Shown here: in pieces, positions 36,461 through 44,791 of the stretch | How the letters are laid out: each line of letters starts with the position of its first letter | Position numbering within the stretch: position 1 is the first letter of the stretch | DNA from: Anaerolineae bacterium | GTDB lineage: Bacteria > Chloroflexota > Anaerolineae > Aggregatilineales > Aggregatilineaceae | DNA length: 64,000 nucleotides | Assembly (NCBI GenBank): GCA_023382715.1 | Contig: JAHDWP010000002.1 | Location: 1-64,000 of the forward strand | Direction of reading: 5' to 3' | Notes under the pieces: generated by a model | Database searches by the model: none | What the model was told of the DNA's origin: nothing | Seen by the model: only the letters and a program-made list of their open reading frames with translations | Program-made: the position numbers and the translations under genes

Positions 36461-37282
36461 CTACATGTAGCCCAGCTTGCGCAATTTCTCCATCAACTCC
36501 TCTTTATCCTGGCGTCGTCCACCACGCTCGTAAGTGTTCTCGAGGTCCTGTTGCCAGGCAGGAATCTGGCCGTGACTTGTTGTAGACACGCGAGCACCGA
36601 GAGAACGATAACCTTGTTCGTAGAGCTTTACGAAGGGGATGCTGTACTCGAAGTGGGCGTCCCATACGTCGCGCTCGGTAAAGTGTAGGATGGGGCAGAT
36701 TCGAACATGCTCAGGACTGAACTCAGTAGCCGGCCTGGGGCTGAAATACTGCTCGTTGGCGCGGGCAGGCTGTTCATCCCAGCGAATACCCTCAAAGAAG
36801 CCCCGGATTTGCGCGCTCTCAAGATAGCTGTTCAGCGCGACCGTCTTCATCAGGTGGTTGCCCACAAACGATTCCGGCTCATATGGGAATACATCGTCCT
36901 CATAACCCAGGCGTTCGATCTCACGGCGATTGCGCTCGTTAAGATCAGCCACTCGCACTTGGGCGCCAAGCTGGCCCCCCGCCGCTGAAGAGACATCACG
37001 GTTGTGAAGCATCTTCACTTCAGCTCCCCACTCTTCAGCTACCTGGGCGAGGAATTCCCGAATTTCCTCGAACATATCGCCCTCGTCAATGCAGAAGCAC
37101 ACGGGTAGCGGCAAGCCATGTTCACGGCAGACTTCACGTACTAGATAGAGAACCAGAGTGCTATCCTTCCCTCCAGTCCAGGCAACCGCTAGGTCTGCAA
37201 TAGGGTACTTCTCAAAAGCCTCTTCGATGATCTTCTTAGCATCACCCATTTTCTTTCTCAGCATCGCTCGATCTTGAGACAT
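36461..37282 (-). CDS. CysD-like PAPS-reductase-superfamily PP-loop protein
   Basis: A 273-residue adenylating enzyme. The PP-loop is AVAWTGGKDSTLVLYLV near the N-terminus. The core shows GIRWDEQPARANEQYFSPR, equivalent to the GIRRDE-A-A region of the sulfate adenylyltransferase subunit CysD. The C-terminus reads GYRSLGARVSTTSHG then ERGGRRQDKEELMEKLRKLG, again CysD-like. No cysN, cysC or cysH is in the window. The CysD motif YRSLGCxxCT has lost both cysteines (YRSLGARVST). ATG 37282 has GGAG eight bases upstream. It starts the minus-strand catabolic run, divergent from the SDR gene. It may activate sulfate or a sulfur-containing acid; true function unknown. Confidence 0.75.
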   Translation of the reverse strand: MSQDRAMLRKKMGDAKKIIEEAFEKYPIADLAVAWTGGKDSTLVLYLVREVCREHGLPLPVCFCIDEGDMFEEIREFLAQVAEEWGAEVKMLHNRDVSSAAGGQLGAQVRVADLNERNRREIERLGYEDDVFPYEPESFVGNHLMKTVALNSYLESAQIRGFFEGIRWDEQPARANEQYFSPRPATEFSPEHVRICPILHFTERDVWDAHFEYSIPFVKLYEQGYRSLGARVSTTSHGQIPAWQQDLENTYERGGRRQDKEELMEKLRKLGYM

Positions 37283-37346
37283 TGGGTTTTCTCCAGGCAA
37301 ACTACACGGATTTTGACTTGAGGTTGCTTTCCATTCTATACTGAAA

Positions 37347-37364
37347 ATATTGATTGTTCAATAT
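37347..37364. promoter_or_regulatory. Candidate operator in the divergent CysD-like/SDR promoter region
   Basis: ATATTGA (37347-37353), TTGT, TCAATAT (37358-37364) is a perfect palindrome with 7-bp arms, centrally placed between divergent starts at 37282 and 37411. Likely bound by the IclR protein of this locus. Confidence 0.5.
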
Positions 37365-37410
37365 GTAGGACAATGTTCATAATGGCGAACAACAAAGGGG
37401 CTTGATTACG

Positions 37411-38205
37411 ATGAAAGAGACACCTCATGAATTCGCTGGTCGAATAGTGCTGATCACAGGGGCTGGAGGAGGTATCGGGCTGGCACTGATCCGCGCCTTC
37501 GGCAAGCGCGGCGCGTCCATTGTTGCTGCCGATCTGACGACAGACCTCTTGGCCCGCGCCTTGGAAGAAGCACGAGCTGTCGCCGCGCTGTGTCATACGG
37601 TGGCGGGAGATGTAGCAGAGCCAACGGTATGCCAGCTTCTGGTTGACGCTGCGGTTGAGCGCTTTGGTCGGTTAGACGTTCTGATTAACAATGCTGGGAT
37701 TGGTGGGCCTGTGGAACCAGTCTGTCAGATGGATCTGGATGGCTGGAATCGGACTTTGGCGGTCAACCTGACGGGGGCAATGCTATGTTCGCGCGCAGCG
37801 TTGGGGGTGATGATTCCACAAAATTGCGGGGTGATTGTCAACATCGCATCCAATGTTGGCAAACGAGGACATGCCGCGCGCGGAGCCTACGTCGTATCCA
37901 AGTGGGGTATGCTGGGCCTTACCCAGACCATGGCTCTTGAAGTCGCCCGGATGGGAATCCGTGTAAATGCCGTGTGCCCAGGGCCAGTCGAGGGCGAGCG
38001 TGTCGAGGGCTTCATCCGACGTCAGGCAGAGGTCCAGGGTGTCACTGCGGACGAGATCCGCGCGGAATGGATTGCGAGTATGCCGATCGGGCGCATGATT
38101 ACCGCTGAAGAAGTGGCTGAGGTGGTAGTTTTCTTGGCCTCCGAACGAGCCAGCGGCATGACTGGGCAATCGGTCAATATCACTGGCGGAATGGTGATGC
38201 ACTGA
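37411..38205 (+). CDS. SDR-family NAD(P)-dependent dehydrogenase
   Basis: A 264-residue classical short-chain dehydrogenase. The cofactor motif TGAGGGIG is near 16-23, acidic D39-like residue in VAADLTTD suggests NAD preference, NNAG is near 91, the catalytic Ser lies in GVIVNIASNVG, and Y-x3-K is in AYVVSKWGMLGLTQ. ATG 37411 follows AAAGGGGC. The stop overlaps the next start by one base (TGATG), so the two are coupled. With the SMP-30 lactonase it suggests oxidation of an imported sugar to its lactone; SDR plus SMP-30 pairs are also used in sulfoquinovose and rhamnose oxidation. Confidence 0.93.
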   Translation: MKETPHEFAGRIVLITGAGGGIGLALIRAFGKRGASIVAADLTTDLLARALEEARAVAALCHTVAGDVAEPTVCQLLVDAAVERFGRLDVLINNAGIGGPVEPVCQMDLDGWNRTLAVNLTGAMLCSRAALGVMIPQNCGVIVNIASNVGKRGHAARGAYVVSKWGMLGLTQTMALEVARMGIRVNAVCPGPVEGERVEGFIRRQAEVQGVTADEIRAEWIASMPIGRMITAEEVAEVVVFLASERASGMTGQSVNITGGMVMH

Positions 38206-39377
38206 TGAGGCAACGCTCCCGCATAATTCTCTATGCGCCTTCAGCGGCTATTACGGCGCGACCCGATCTTCTGGACCGTGTCGCTGAACGATATGATCTG
38301 CGGAGTGTCATCATCCGCAGTCCTGATCGAACGGCCTTTGAGCTTGTGCGCGAGCGCGACTTAGATGCTTTGTGGTTAGCTCCCGGCTTGTGGGGAGATG
38401 GCCAACAGCCCGCAACGAATCGCGCGGTCTTCCCGTCTGTGCCAGGCTGGGACGCTTCACTGCATCCCGCCTATGAGCGCCAATTTCCTATGCAATGCCC
38501 CAATAGTCCTGGCTTTGCGGGTGAACTTGGTGCGTACTATGCTCAGACAGCTAACGCATTGGGGGCGACCGGCGTCTTTGCCACTCACCAGCGTTATCAT
38601 CACCCGGCAAATCTGGAGCATCTATGGGGTTGTATCTGTCCTAACTGCTGGGTAACGGCAGCGCAGACAGGCCTGGATGTGGGGGAGGTATCGAACTTTT
38701 GGAGGGCGTTAGCCCACAAGCTGGCGAAATTGCCGGCGGAACAATGGGCCCAAGTCCCTGTGATGGCGAGCACTAATCCACTGATTGACTGGTGGGCAGC
38801 GCTCACTGATATGGACTTCCCGCTTCGCTGGTTCGCCTGGAAGAACACTTCTATTGAGTCCCATATGCTCCGAGTGAGAGCGGCATTTGAAGCGGGAGCG
38901 CCCAAGCTTGCTTTCGCAGCCAACTGCTTCGAGCCATTGCTGGCGCCGTTGGTGGGTAACGCACCAACGACACAACGCTCTTCCATTTGGTACGCACCGC
39001 TCTTAGGTTATTGGTCACACCACGTGCATGGAAGCCTTGAGAATCTTGCCGCCTGGCATCTGATTTTGTCTTCTCAGGGAACGCGGGATAGCATCTTGCA
39101 GGCGCTGGCAACGCTCTTGGGCGTTGGGGCAGCTCTAAATGATGCGGCTCATGGAATCCGCCAGGAACTGTATTTAGGAGCAGCACAAGCTGCCCAGTTG
39201 GGTATGGAGTACTATCCTGTTCTCAATGGGACTATAGCCAATCAATATGGCGGCACGGCGAGTCAGTTCTCATTAGCCGAGGGTTTAGATCTTGCAGAGA
39301 AGCTAGGCGCAGCGGGAGTGATAGTCCAGGGAATCAGCCAACTTCTTGATGACGCACTCCTTGATTTCTGGTACTGA
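38205..39377 (+). CDS. Unrecognised 390-residue protein coupled to the SDR gene
   Basis: I do not recognise this family. The protein is soluble and rich in Trp, His and Cys, for example YHHPANLEHLWGCICPNCW and PLRWFAWKNTSIESHMLRV. Predicted strand-helix alternation from the start (IILYAPSAAITARPDLLDRV ... DLDALWLAPGLWGDG) and the final GLDLAEKLGAAGVIVQGISQ would suit a TIM-barrel-like fold. The HH and C-x2-C pairs could bind metal. Translation is coupled to the SDR, so it likely acts on the same pathway. It could be a sugar isomerase, hydrolase or aldolase substitute; no function is claimed. Confidence 0.75.
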   Translation: MRQRSRIILYAPSAAITARPDLLDRVAERYDLRSVIIRSPDRTAFELVRERDLDALWLAPGLWGDGQQPATNRAVFPSVPGWDASLHPAYERQFPMQCPNSPGFAGELGAYYAQTANALGATGVFATHQRYHHPANLEHLWGCICPNCWVTAAQTGLDVGEVSNFWRALAHKLAKLPAEQWAQVPVMASTNPLIDWWAALTDMDFPLRWFAWKNTSIESHMLRVRAAFEAGAPKLAFAANCFEPLLAPLVGNAPTTQRSSIWYAPLLGYWSHHVHGSLENLAAWHLILSSQGTRDSILQALATLLGVGAALNDAAHGIRQELYLGAAQAAQLGMEYYPVLNGTIANQYGGTASQFSLAEGLDLAEKLGAAGVIVQGISQLLDDALLDFWY

Positions 39378-39392
39378 ACAAATGTGACGACT

Positions 39393-39412
39393 CTCCCCGC
39401 TTTAGCGGGGAG
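39393..39412. terminator. GC hairpin after the unrecognised gene
   Basis: CTCCCCGC (39393-39400) pairs with GCGGGGAG (39405-39412) around TTTA, 16 bp after the stop. No T tract; it may end the operon or be the end hairpin of an IS605-like relic. Confidence 0.55.
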
Positions 39413-39734
39413 CTTCCCAGAGCACGCGCGCCGCAACGGGCCACGTTACGCTCTGGCGGCCCCGTCCGGGCCGAGTAGCCGTTTCTCTCTTAGGTGCGGT
39501 TCAGATGTTACGCAGCGGCCTGCCCGCTGCAACCCTGTACCTGAAGTGGTCAAAGAGCCGCATGGGGCGCGTGCTGAGGCTATGCTCCTGCTGTCACGCT
39601 CTCGCCCAACCGTATACGGGAAGTATGCCGCACATTCGTTCGCTACACTGTGCCCGAAAGGAGACAAGCGCCATTCCTCACCGGGTTGAAACCTGGTGTC
39701 CCCTGGCGCAATTTCTATGGAGAGTAAAGTTCAT
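39413..39734 (+). other. Non-coding stretch, possible IS200/IS605 remnant
   Basis: About 320 bp without a credible gene. One frame reads SSRFSLRCGSDVTQ ... EVVKEPHGARAEAM, which reminds me of the basic tail of TnpB proteins. Hairpins sit at both ends (39393-39412, and CACCGGGT/ACCTGGTG near 39679-39698). This would fit a decayed TnpB-type element, but the evidence is weak. Confidence 0.25.
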
Positions 39735-40553
39735 ATGCCGACAGATCATGCCGCGCGCCTCGACGAGGTGTCGGATCCCGAACCAGATCCTGAACACCGT
39801 GTACTGTCTCCGTCAGTGTCAAGGGCAGTACGGGTGATCGAGCGCCTCTCACTAGGCCCTAGTACCTTGACTGAATTGAGCAAACAGCTAGAGATCCCCA
39901 AGAGTTCTCTGCACAGCATCCTGGCTACTCTGTCTGCTCACAACTGGATCGAGGTCTCAGGTCGAGAACTGCGCCAGGGGAAGGCTCTTTTTCGCACGGT
40001 CGTCCGCTATAGCCGCAACGTGCTTCTACGTCCAACATTCCTAGAAGTCGGGCGGCGAATTGTGAGCGAGACCGGAGAAACCACTTTCCTAGGCATTCTG
40101 GAGGGCAACCATGTGCTTCATGTCGCGCGAGTTGATGGCACTGCTTCGCTCCGTTATGTTGCGCTTGAGGGTGAGCTTGGTCCAGCTCATGCGTCGGCGT
40201 TGGGCAAGGTGCTGCTAGCTGAACGCGAGCCTGGGGAGGTTGCTACACTATTTGGCTCATCCACTTTGCCGCCGCTAACACCTCAGACCGTGACAGATCT
40301 GAATCAGTTACTCGACGATCTGTCGTCAGTTCGCTCTCAGGGTTTTGCTCTCGACCTGGGAGAGGTTGTTGATGGCCTTTATTGCGTAGCTGCTCCTGTC
40401 CGTGACGCATCAGGGGCGGCTATTGCTAGTATGGCGCTGGCTGCCCCTGCATTTCGCTTCTCCGAGCATAGAGAGGAATATATCGGTCTGATTCGAAAGG
40501 CATCTGGCGAAGTCTCGGTTCGTCTGGGATACCTGGGGAACACACAGGGTTGA
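39735..40553 (+). CDS. IclR-family transcriptional regulator
   Basis: A 272-residue regulator. The winged helix is seen in AVRVIERLSLGPSTLTELSK and LEIPKSSLHSILATLSAHNW. The effector domain contains LRYVALEGELGPAHASALGKVLLA and GFALDLGEVVDGLYCVAAPVRD, both typical IclR segments. Several starts are possible; ATG 39735 has GGAGAG ten bases upstream and leaves a short tail before the wing. It lies downstream of the SDR operon on the same strand and is the obvious regulator for the 30-39 kb catabolic locus, probably through the palindrome at 37347-37364. Confidence 0.92.
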   Translation: MPTDHAARLDEVSDPEPDPEHRVLSPSVSRAVRVIERLSLGPSTLTELSKQLEIPKSSLHSILATLSAHNWIEVSGRELRQGKALFRTVVRYSRNVLLRPTFLEVGRRIVSETGETTFLGILEGNHVLHVARVDGTASLRYVALEGELGPAHASALGKVLLAEREPGEVATLFGSSTLPPLTPQTVTDLNQLLDDLSSVRSQGFALDLGEVVDGLYCVAAPVRDASGAAIASMALAAPAFRFSEHREEYIGLIRKASGEVSVRLGYLGNTQG

Positions 40554-40654
40554 AGTGAATGGCACGAATCTCAAACCAGACGCTCACACTCCCGAATAGA
40601 CTATGCCCAAACTCGATCAATCGTTCTGCCCCGACTGGTAATACGATCCCCTAG

Positions 40655-41523
40655 AGCGTGTTATGCACTTTATAGACAGAAGGCAATCGACTGAACGAAA
40701 CACTGTGCCATCGGGATAGCGAAGGCCAAGAAATGCAAGCCTTTCACGGTTTCCGGCAAACGCTCATAGTCACGGGCGAGTCGGCGGAAACGAGCGAGCC
40801 AGCCGAAGGAGCGTTCGACGACCCAGCGGCGCGGCAGAAGCACAAAGCCGCGTTTGACGTCGGGCAGCTTGACGACTTCCAAGCGAATAGCGTGAGCGGC
40901 GGCCTGTTGAGCCGCGTCATCTCCCGTGTACCCCTGGTCAACGAACGCCACTTCCACTGTTTGCCCGGTGGTTTCCTGGACCGCCTGGGCCAACTGCTCG
41001 ACGTGGGCACGGTCCTGCTCATCGGCGGCAGTGACGTGCAAGGCCAGCAAATGACCCAAAGTGTCCACCGCCATATGGGTCTTACTGCCTTTGCGGCGTT
41101 TGGCCCCGTCATAGCCAGCACGTTCCCCACTTTCGGGACTGGATTGCAGCGTCCGGCTGTCGAAAATGGCGGCGCTCGGCTGCTCGGTGCGTCCCTGGGC
41201 CAGGCGCAGCCGCGCCCGCAGGTCGTGCACCATCGCCTCAAACACGCCCGCTTTCAGCCAGCGCTGCGCCTGCTGATACACCGTGTGCCACGGCGGCAAG
41301 TCGTTCGGGATCATGCGCCACGATATCCCGCCGCGTACGACATAGCGCAGGCTATTGAACACCTCGCGCAAGGAGTGATCGCGCTGTGGCGCCTCTTCTG
41401 TCATCAACGTCAAATACGGCGCCACAAACGCCCATTCTTCATCGCTTACATCTGTGGGGTAGGCTTTTCGTTCGCTCATACCCCCATTGTAATCACGCAC
41501 TGTTCAAAAGTGCAGAACAGGCT
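40655..41523 (-). mobile_element. IS5-family insertion sequence (single-frame type)
   Basis: An 869-bp element bounded by CTAG on both sides (40651-40654 and 41524-41527), the 4-bp duplication usual for IS5-group elements. Inverted ends are AGCGTGTTATGCACTTT and, on the complement of the right end, AGCCTGTTCTGCACTTT (2 mismatches in 17). Confidence 0.93.
40670..41479 (-). CDS. IS5-family transposase
   Basis: DDE transposase of 269 residues from ATG 41479 (MSERKAYPTDVSDEEWAFVA). The N-terminal region has SLRYVVRGGISWRMIPNDLP and YQQAQRWLKAGVFE, typical for the family. Catalytic Asp residues are placed in AIFDSRTLQSSPESG and AFVDQGYTGDD, and the Glu in RRWVVERSFGWLARFRRLAR. A few residues upstream are open but begin in the inverted repeat. 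The frame is intact, so the element is probably mobile. It is unrelated at the protein level to the two-frame IS5-type element in gajA. Confidence 0.93.
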   Translation of the reverse strand: MSERKAYPTDVSDEEWAFVAPYLTLMTEEAPQRDHSLREVFNSLRYVVRGGISWRMIPNDLPPWHTVYQQAQRWLKAGVFEAMVHDLRARLRLAQGRTEQPSAAIFDSRTLQSSPESGERAGYDGAKRRKGSKTHMAVDTLGHLLALHVTAADEQDRAHVEQLAQAVQETTGQTVEVAFVDQGYTGDDAAQQAAAHAIRLEVVKLPDVKRGFVLLPRRWVVERSFGWLARFRRLARDYERLPETVKGLHFLAFAIPMAQCFVQSIAFCL

Positions 41524-41609
41524 CTAGGGCGTGTCTGGAAACCCCTCACCCCTGCACCCCTCTCCCTCACCGGGGCGAGGGGAAATCCTGCGCCTGGCGT
41601 CCACCGCGT

Positions 41610-41837
41610 CACGCGCTGGGCATTGTGGCCCTGGCTGGCGTGCTCGACGTGGGCGGCAATACCTTCTTCCTGTTGGCGGCCCAGGCGGGGCGGCTCGATG
41701 TGGCCTCGGTGCTGTCGTCGCTCTACCCGGCGATCACGGTGCTGCTGGCGCGTGGGCTGCTCGGCGAGCACATCGCCCGCTGGCAGGGCATGGGGATTGT
41801 CGCCGCCGTGATCGCCGTGCCGCTGATCGCAAGCTGA
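41610..41837 (+). pseudogene. EamA/DMT-family transporter, C-terminal remnant
   Basis: About 75 codons read [20 protein letters not shown], then [40 protein letters not shown] and a final hydrophobic segment. This is the last two or three membrane segments of an EamA drug/metabolite transporter. The preceding sequence is a hairpin-rich intergenic repeat, not the rest of the gene, so this is a truncated copy next to the IS5 element. Confidence 0.7.
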
Positions 41838-41902
41838 CCGCTTGACAGGCGGCGTATCTGCTTATAGGCTCATGACCACGAGATGCACTCGCGGCGAGTT
41901 TG

Positions 41903-41930
41903 TTGACATCAAACAGGCATCTGGTATACA
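41903..41930 (+). promoter_or_regulatory. Sigma70-type promoter of the GntR regulator
   Basis: A consensus TTGACA (41903-41908) and TATACA (41925-41930) with a 16-bp spacer precede the gene by about 40 bp. Confidence 0.75.
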
Positions 41931-41934
41931 CTGC

Positions 41935-41948
41935 TTGGTATAGACCAA
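41935..41948. promoter_or_regulatory. HutC-type GntR operator (autoregulatory)
   Basis: TTGGTATAGACCAA contains GT-A-TA-G-AC, the HutC-subfamily core, with inverted flanks. It lies at the expected transcription start. A second related core GGTATACAC overlaps the -10 box (41923-41931). Confidence 0.65.
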
Positions 41949-41968
41949 AGACCAGTTGTGGTGCCAGA

Positions 41969-42724
41969 ATGAGTACGGTGATTGGCCCCCCTTCGCTCAG
42001 CAGCCATATGCCGCTCTATCTCCAGGTGCAAGAAACACTTCAGGAGATGATCGAGAACGTCGAGTACGGCCCTGGCGAGCAGATCCCCTCTGAACGCGAG
42101 CTGAGCGATATGCTGGGCGTCAGCCGGATGACCATCCGGCGGGCGGTGGAGAACCTGATCCAGGTGGGGCTGCTCGAACGGCGCTCGACCAGCGGCACCT
42201 ATGTCCGGCAACCCCAGATCGTACGCCATGTTGGCTCGCAGTATCCGGTCGGGCTGACCCAGATGTTGCAGCACCTGGGAGCGCATGTGGGCGCGCGCCT
42301 CCTGACCTTCGACACCATTCGTGCGCCGCACAAGATCGCCACTTATCTGGGCTTACGCCTGGGCGAGCCGGTTGTGGTCCTGCGCCGGCTGCGGACCGCT
42401 AATGCGTTACCCTTCTGTATCGAGACCAGCCATGTTCCCGCAGAGTTCGTGCCCGGCCTGGCGTCAGGTGATGTCGAGGGCGACATCTCCTTCTACGGCC
42501 TTCTGAAGGAGCGCTACGGCATTTCTATGGTCAGGAGTGAGGGGACCGTCAAGATCTCTCGCTGTCTGCCTGAGGAAACGGACCTCCTTGGTCTGAATGC
42601 CGGCGACCCAGTGTTGTTCATGCAGGCAGTCATCTGCGACACCCTCAATCGAAACGTCGAGTACATTCGGTCAGTGAACCACCCCGATCGGGTTATTTTC
42701 CGTTCCTATCGGCAGTTGGGCTAG
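41969..42724 (+). CDS. frlR: GntR-family (HutC/UTRA) regulator of the fructoselysine locus, FrlR-like
   Basis: A 251-residue regulator with an N-terminal winged helix (MPLYLQVQETLQEMIENVEY ... PSERELSDMLGVSRMTIRRA) and a C-terminal UTRA ligand domain (LGLRLGEPVVVLRRLRTANA ... YIRSVNHPDRVIFRSY). I choose ATG 41969 since earlier in-frame starts overlap the promoter and operator. It heads the frl-like cluster in the same orientation. In Bacillus and Escherichia, frl operons are also controlled by GntR-family FrlR. The ligand is presumably a phosphorylated Amadori product; the symbol rests on context. Confidence 0.8.
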   Translation: MSTVIGPPSLSSHMPLYLQVQETLQEMIENVEYGPGEQIPSERELSDMLGVSRMTIRRAVENLIQVGLLERRSTSGTYVRQPQIVRHVGSQYPVGLTQMLQHLGAHVGARLLTFDTIRAPHKIATYLGLRLGEPVVVLRRLRTANALPFCIETSHVPAEFVPGLASGDVEGDISFYGLLKERYGISMVRSEGTVKISRCLPEETDLLGLNAGDPVLFMQAVICDTLNRNVEYIRSVNHPDRVIFRSYRQLG

Positions 42725-42833
42725 CTGGCCACTCCTCCTGAGGGGACTAGCAGGCCTACTTCGGTATCAACCGGTTCTCTCGTCTGGCCAGGCGCGTGTG
42801 GGTACGCGCCATCATCTGAGGAGACAGGCAACC

Positions 42834-43853
42834 ATGGCTCAAGATTTCGACCGTAACGCATTCATCCAATCGCTTGACGCTGCGACGCAGGGCCGGCTCA
42901 AGGCTGCCCAGCTTGGCGAAGAACTGGGGCGCAAAGGCTTCAAGCGCCTCTATTTCGTGGGCTGCGGTGCGCCCAACCGTCTGATGGCCATGATGGAGTA
43001 CTGGGCGCAGCGCATCGCCGTCAACACGGAGATCCGGCGCTACTTCCCCGCCGAGTTCGTCAGCCAGAACCCCGCCTCGCTTGACGAGAACACGCTGGTG
43101 ATCCTCGGCTCACATTCCGGCACGACGAAGGAGACGGTCGAGGCGGCGCGTTTCCTGCAGGGCAAGCCATGCACCACGGTCGGCTTCACCCAGAAGGTGG
43201 AGTCTCCGCTGGCCCAGGCGGTGGACTATGCGCTGCCCTATGGCGAGACAGAGGCCGGCTACTATGCTAACTACATCATGATGCAGGCCCTGGTGAGCGG
43301 TTTCCTCAAGGTCGCGGAGCCTGGCTGGCAGGTGCACGATGCGTTGCTGGAGTCGTTGGGCGCGCTGTCTGCTGCGCTGGCGGAGACGGCCCTGCTGAAC
43401 GACGCGCGGGCCACTGAAGAAGCCCGCCTCTACAAGGATGATCGCATCATGTACGTGGTCGCGGGCGGTCCCATGTCCACCACGGCCTACGTGCTGGGTG
43501 TTTGCGTCTTGATGGAGATGCAGTGGATGCATGTCCAACCGGTCGTGGCAGCCGAGTTCTTCCACGGACCGTTCGAGATTGTGGACGAGACCACTCCGCT
43601 GATTCTGCTCGTTGGTGAGGACCCCAGTCGGCCTGAGGCAGAGCGCGTGGTGCGCTTCTGCAAGAAGTACACCGAACGCCTGATGATCTACGACTCCAGA
43701 GATTTCGCTATGCCGGGCATTGCCGAGGAGATTCGTCCCATCGTTGCCCCGATGATCCTTGAAGCAGCGCTCAGCCGCTTCCCGGCACACCTGGCCGTCT
43801 GGCACAACCATCCGCTGAGCACGCGCCGCTACATGTGGAAGACGGAGTACTGA
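42834..43853 (+). CDS. frlB: Fructoselysine-6-phosphate deglycase (FrlB-like, SIS domain)
   Basis: A 339-residue SIS-domain protein expected to split fructoselysine 6-phosphate into glucose 6-phosphate and lysine in the cytoplasm. First SIS motif: LYFVGCGAPNRLMAMM; phosphate-binding loop GSHSGTTKETVEAA; second SIS domain with MYVVAGGPMSTTAYVLGVCV and the catalytic-region segment VVAAEFFHGPFEIVDE, which is characteristic of FrlB-type proteins. ATG 42834 has GAGGAG upstream. A GGTATCAACC element (42763-42772) resembling the frlR operator core lies upstream. The gene is five bases from the kinase gene, which makes its substrate. Confidence 0.88.
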   Translation: MAQDFDRNAFIQSLDAATQGRLKAAQLGEELGRKGFKRLYFVGCGAPNRLMAMMEYWAQRIAVNTEIRRYFPAEFVSQNPASLDENTLVILGSHSGTTKETVEAARFLQGKPCTTVGFTQKVESPLAQAVDYALPYGETEAGYYANYIMMQALVSGFLKVAEPGWQVHDALLESLGALSAALAETALLNDARATEEARLYKDDRIMYVVAGGPMSTTAYVLGVCVLMEMQWMHVQPVVAAEFFHGPFEIVDETTPLILLVGEDPSRPEAERVVRFCKKYTERLMIYDSRDFAMPGIAEEIRPIVAPMILEAALSRFPAHLAVWHNHPLSTRRYMWKTEY

Positions 43854-43858
43854 TCGCG

Positions 43859-44665
43859 ATGCGCATCGTGGGCGTCGGCGACAACACGGTCGACAGGTAC
43901 CTGCATCTCAAGATGATGTTCCCCGGCGGCAATGCGGTGAACGTGCCGGTTCTCGCCCGCCGCTACGGCCACGAAGCCAGCTATATTGGCTGGCTGGGGG
44001 ACGACCCCCATGGTCGCCTGATCATGGAGGCGCTCGTCGCCGAAGGGCTTGACGTCTCGCACTGCCGCATGGTGGACGGCCCCAACGCGTACGGAGAAGT
44101 GTCGGTGATCGACGGAGACCGGGTGTTCGGCCACGCCGATCACGGCGTGACCCGGCTCATCGCGCTGGAGGAGGAGGACCTGGCTTTTGTCCGCCGGCAC
44201 GATCTGACCCACACGAGCATCTACAGCCATCTTGAGCGGGACCTGCCCAAGTTGAGCGCAGCTTCGCGCGTCCTGTCTTTTGACTACTCGCAGGAAGCGA
44301 CGCGCGATTATCTCAGCGCGACACTGCCCTACGTCACCATCGCGCTTCTATCGTGCCCAGGGCAGACTCAGCCAGAGGCGGAGGACTATATGCGCTGGGT
44401 GCACCAGCAGGGACCGAGCTTGGTCGTCGCCACACGGGGAAAACTCGGCTCGCTGGTTTTCGACGGTGATCGCTTCTACGCGCATGGCATTGCGGAGACT
44501 GAGGTGATTGACACGCTGGGGGCCGGCGATGCGTATGCTGCGCGCTTCCTCGTCGAATATCTCTCTGGAACGCCGATCCCCGAGGCGATGGCCAGCGGGG
44601 CCTTGTCGGCAGCAGAGACCTGCCGCTACTACGGCGCGTTCGGCTATGGCATACCGATCCCGTGA
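43859..44665 (+). CDS. frlD: Fructoselysine 6-kinase (FrlD-like, PfkB family)
   Basis: A 268-residue sugar kinase using ATP to phosphorylate fructoselysine at C6. It follows E. coli FrlD closely by eye: VGDNTVDRYLHLK, PGGNAVNVPVLARRYG, YIGWLGDDPHGRL, FDYSQE and the PfkB catalytic signature VIDTLGAGDAYAARFL containing the base Asp. The start at 43859 gives the family-typical N-terminus. It lies directly after frlB, so both enzymes are made together. Specificity for fructoselysine rather than another Amadori compound is inferred from the frlB-frlD pairing. Confidence 0.9.
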   Translation: MRIVGVGDNTVDRYLHLKMMFPGGNAVNVPVLARRYGHEASYIGWLGDDPHGRLIMEALVAEGLDVSHCRMVDGPNAYGEVSVIDGDRVFGHADHGVTRLIALEEEDLAFVRRHDLTHTSIYSHLERDLPKLSAASRVLSFDYSQEATRDYLSATLPYVTIALLSCPGQTQPEAEDYMRWVHQQGPSLVVATRGKLGSLVFDGDRFYAHGIAETEVIDTLGAGDAYAARFLVEYLSGTPIPEAMASGALSAAETCRYYGAFGYGIPIP

Positions 44666-44791
44666 GTGAGCTGTCGTCGTTAGCAGTACCAGACTGAAAG
44701 GAGGCCCGCTGCCATCATTGAACAGTGCCACTCACAACCCGGCAAGACAACAAACGCCTGGAACGCTCTTAACAAGCAGAGGAGAACACAC

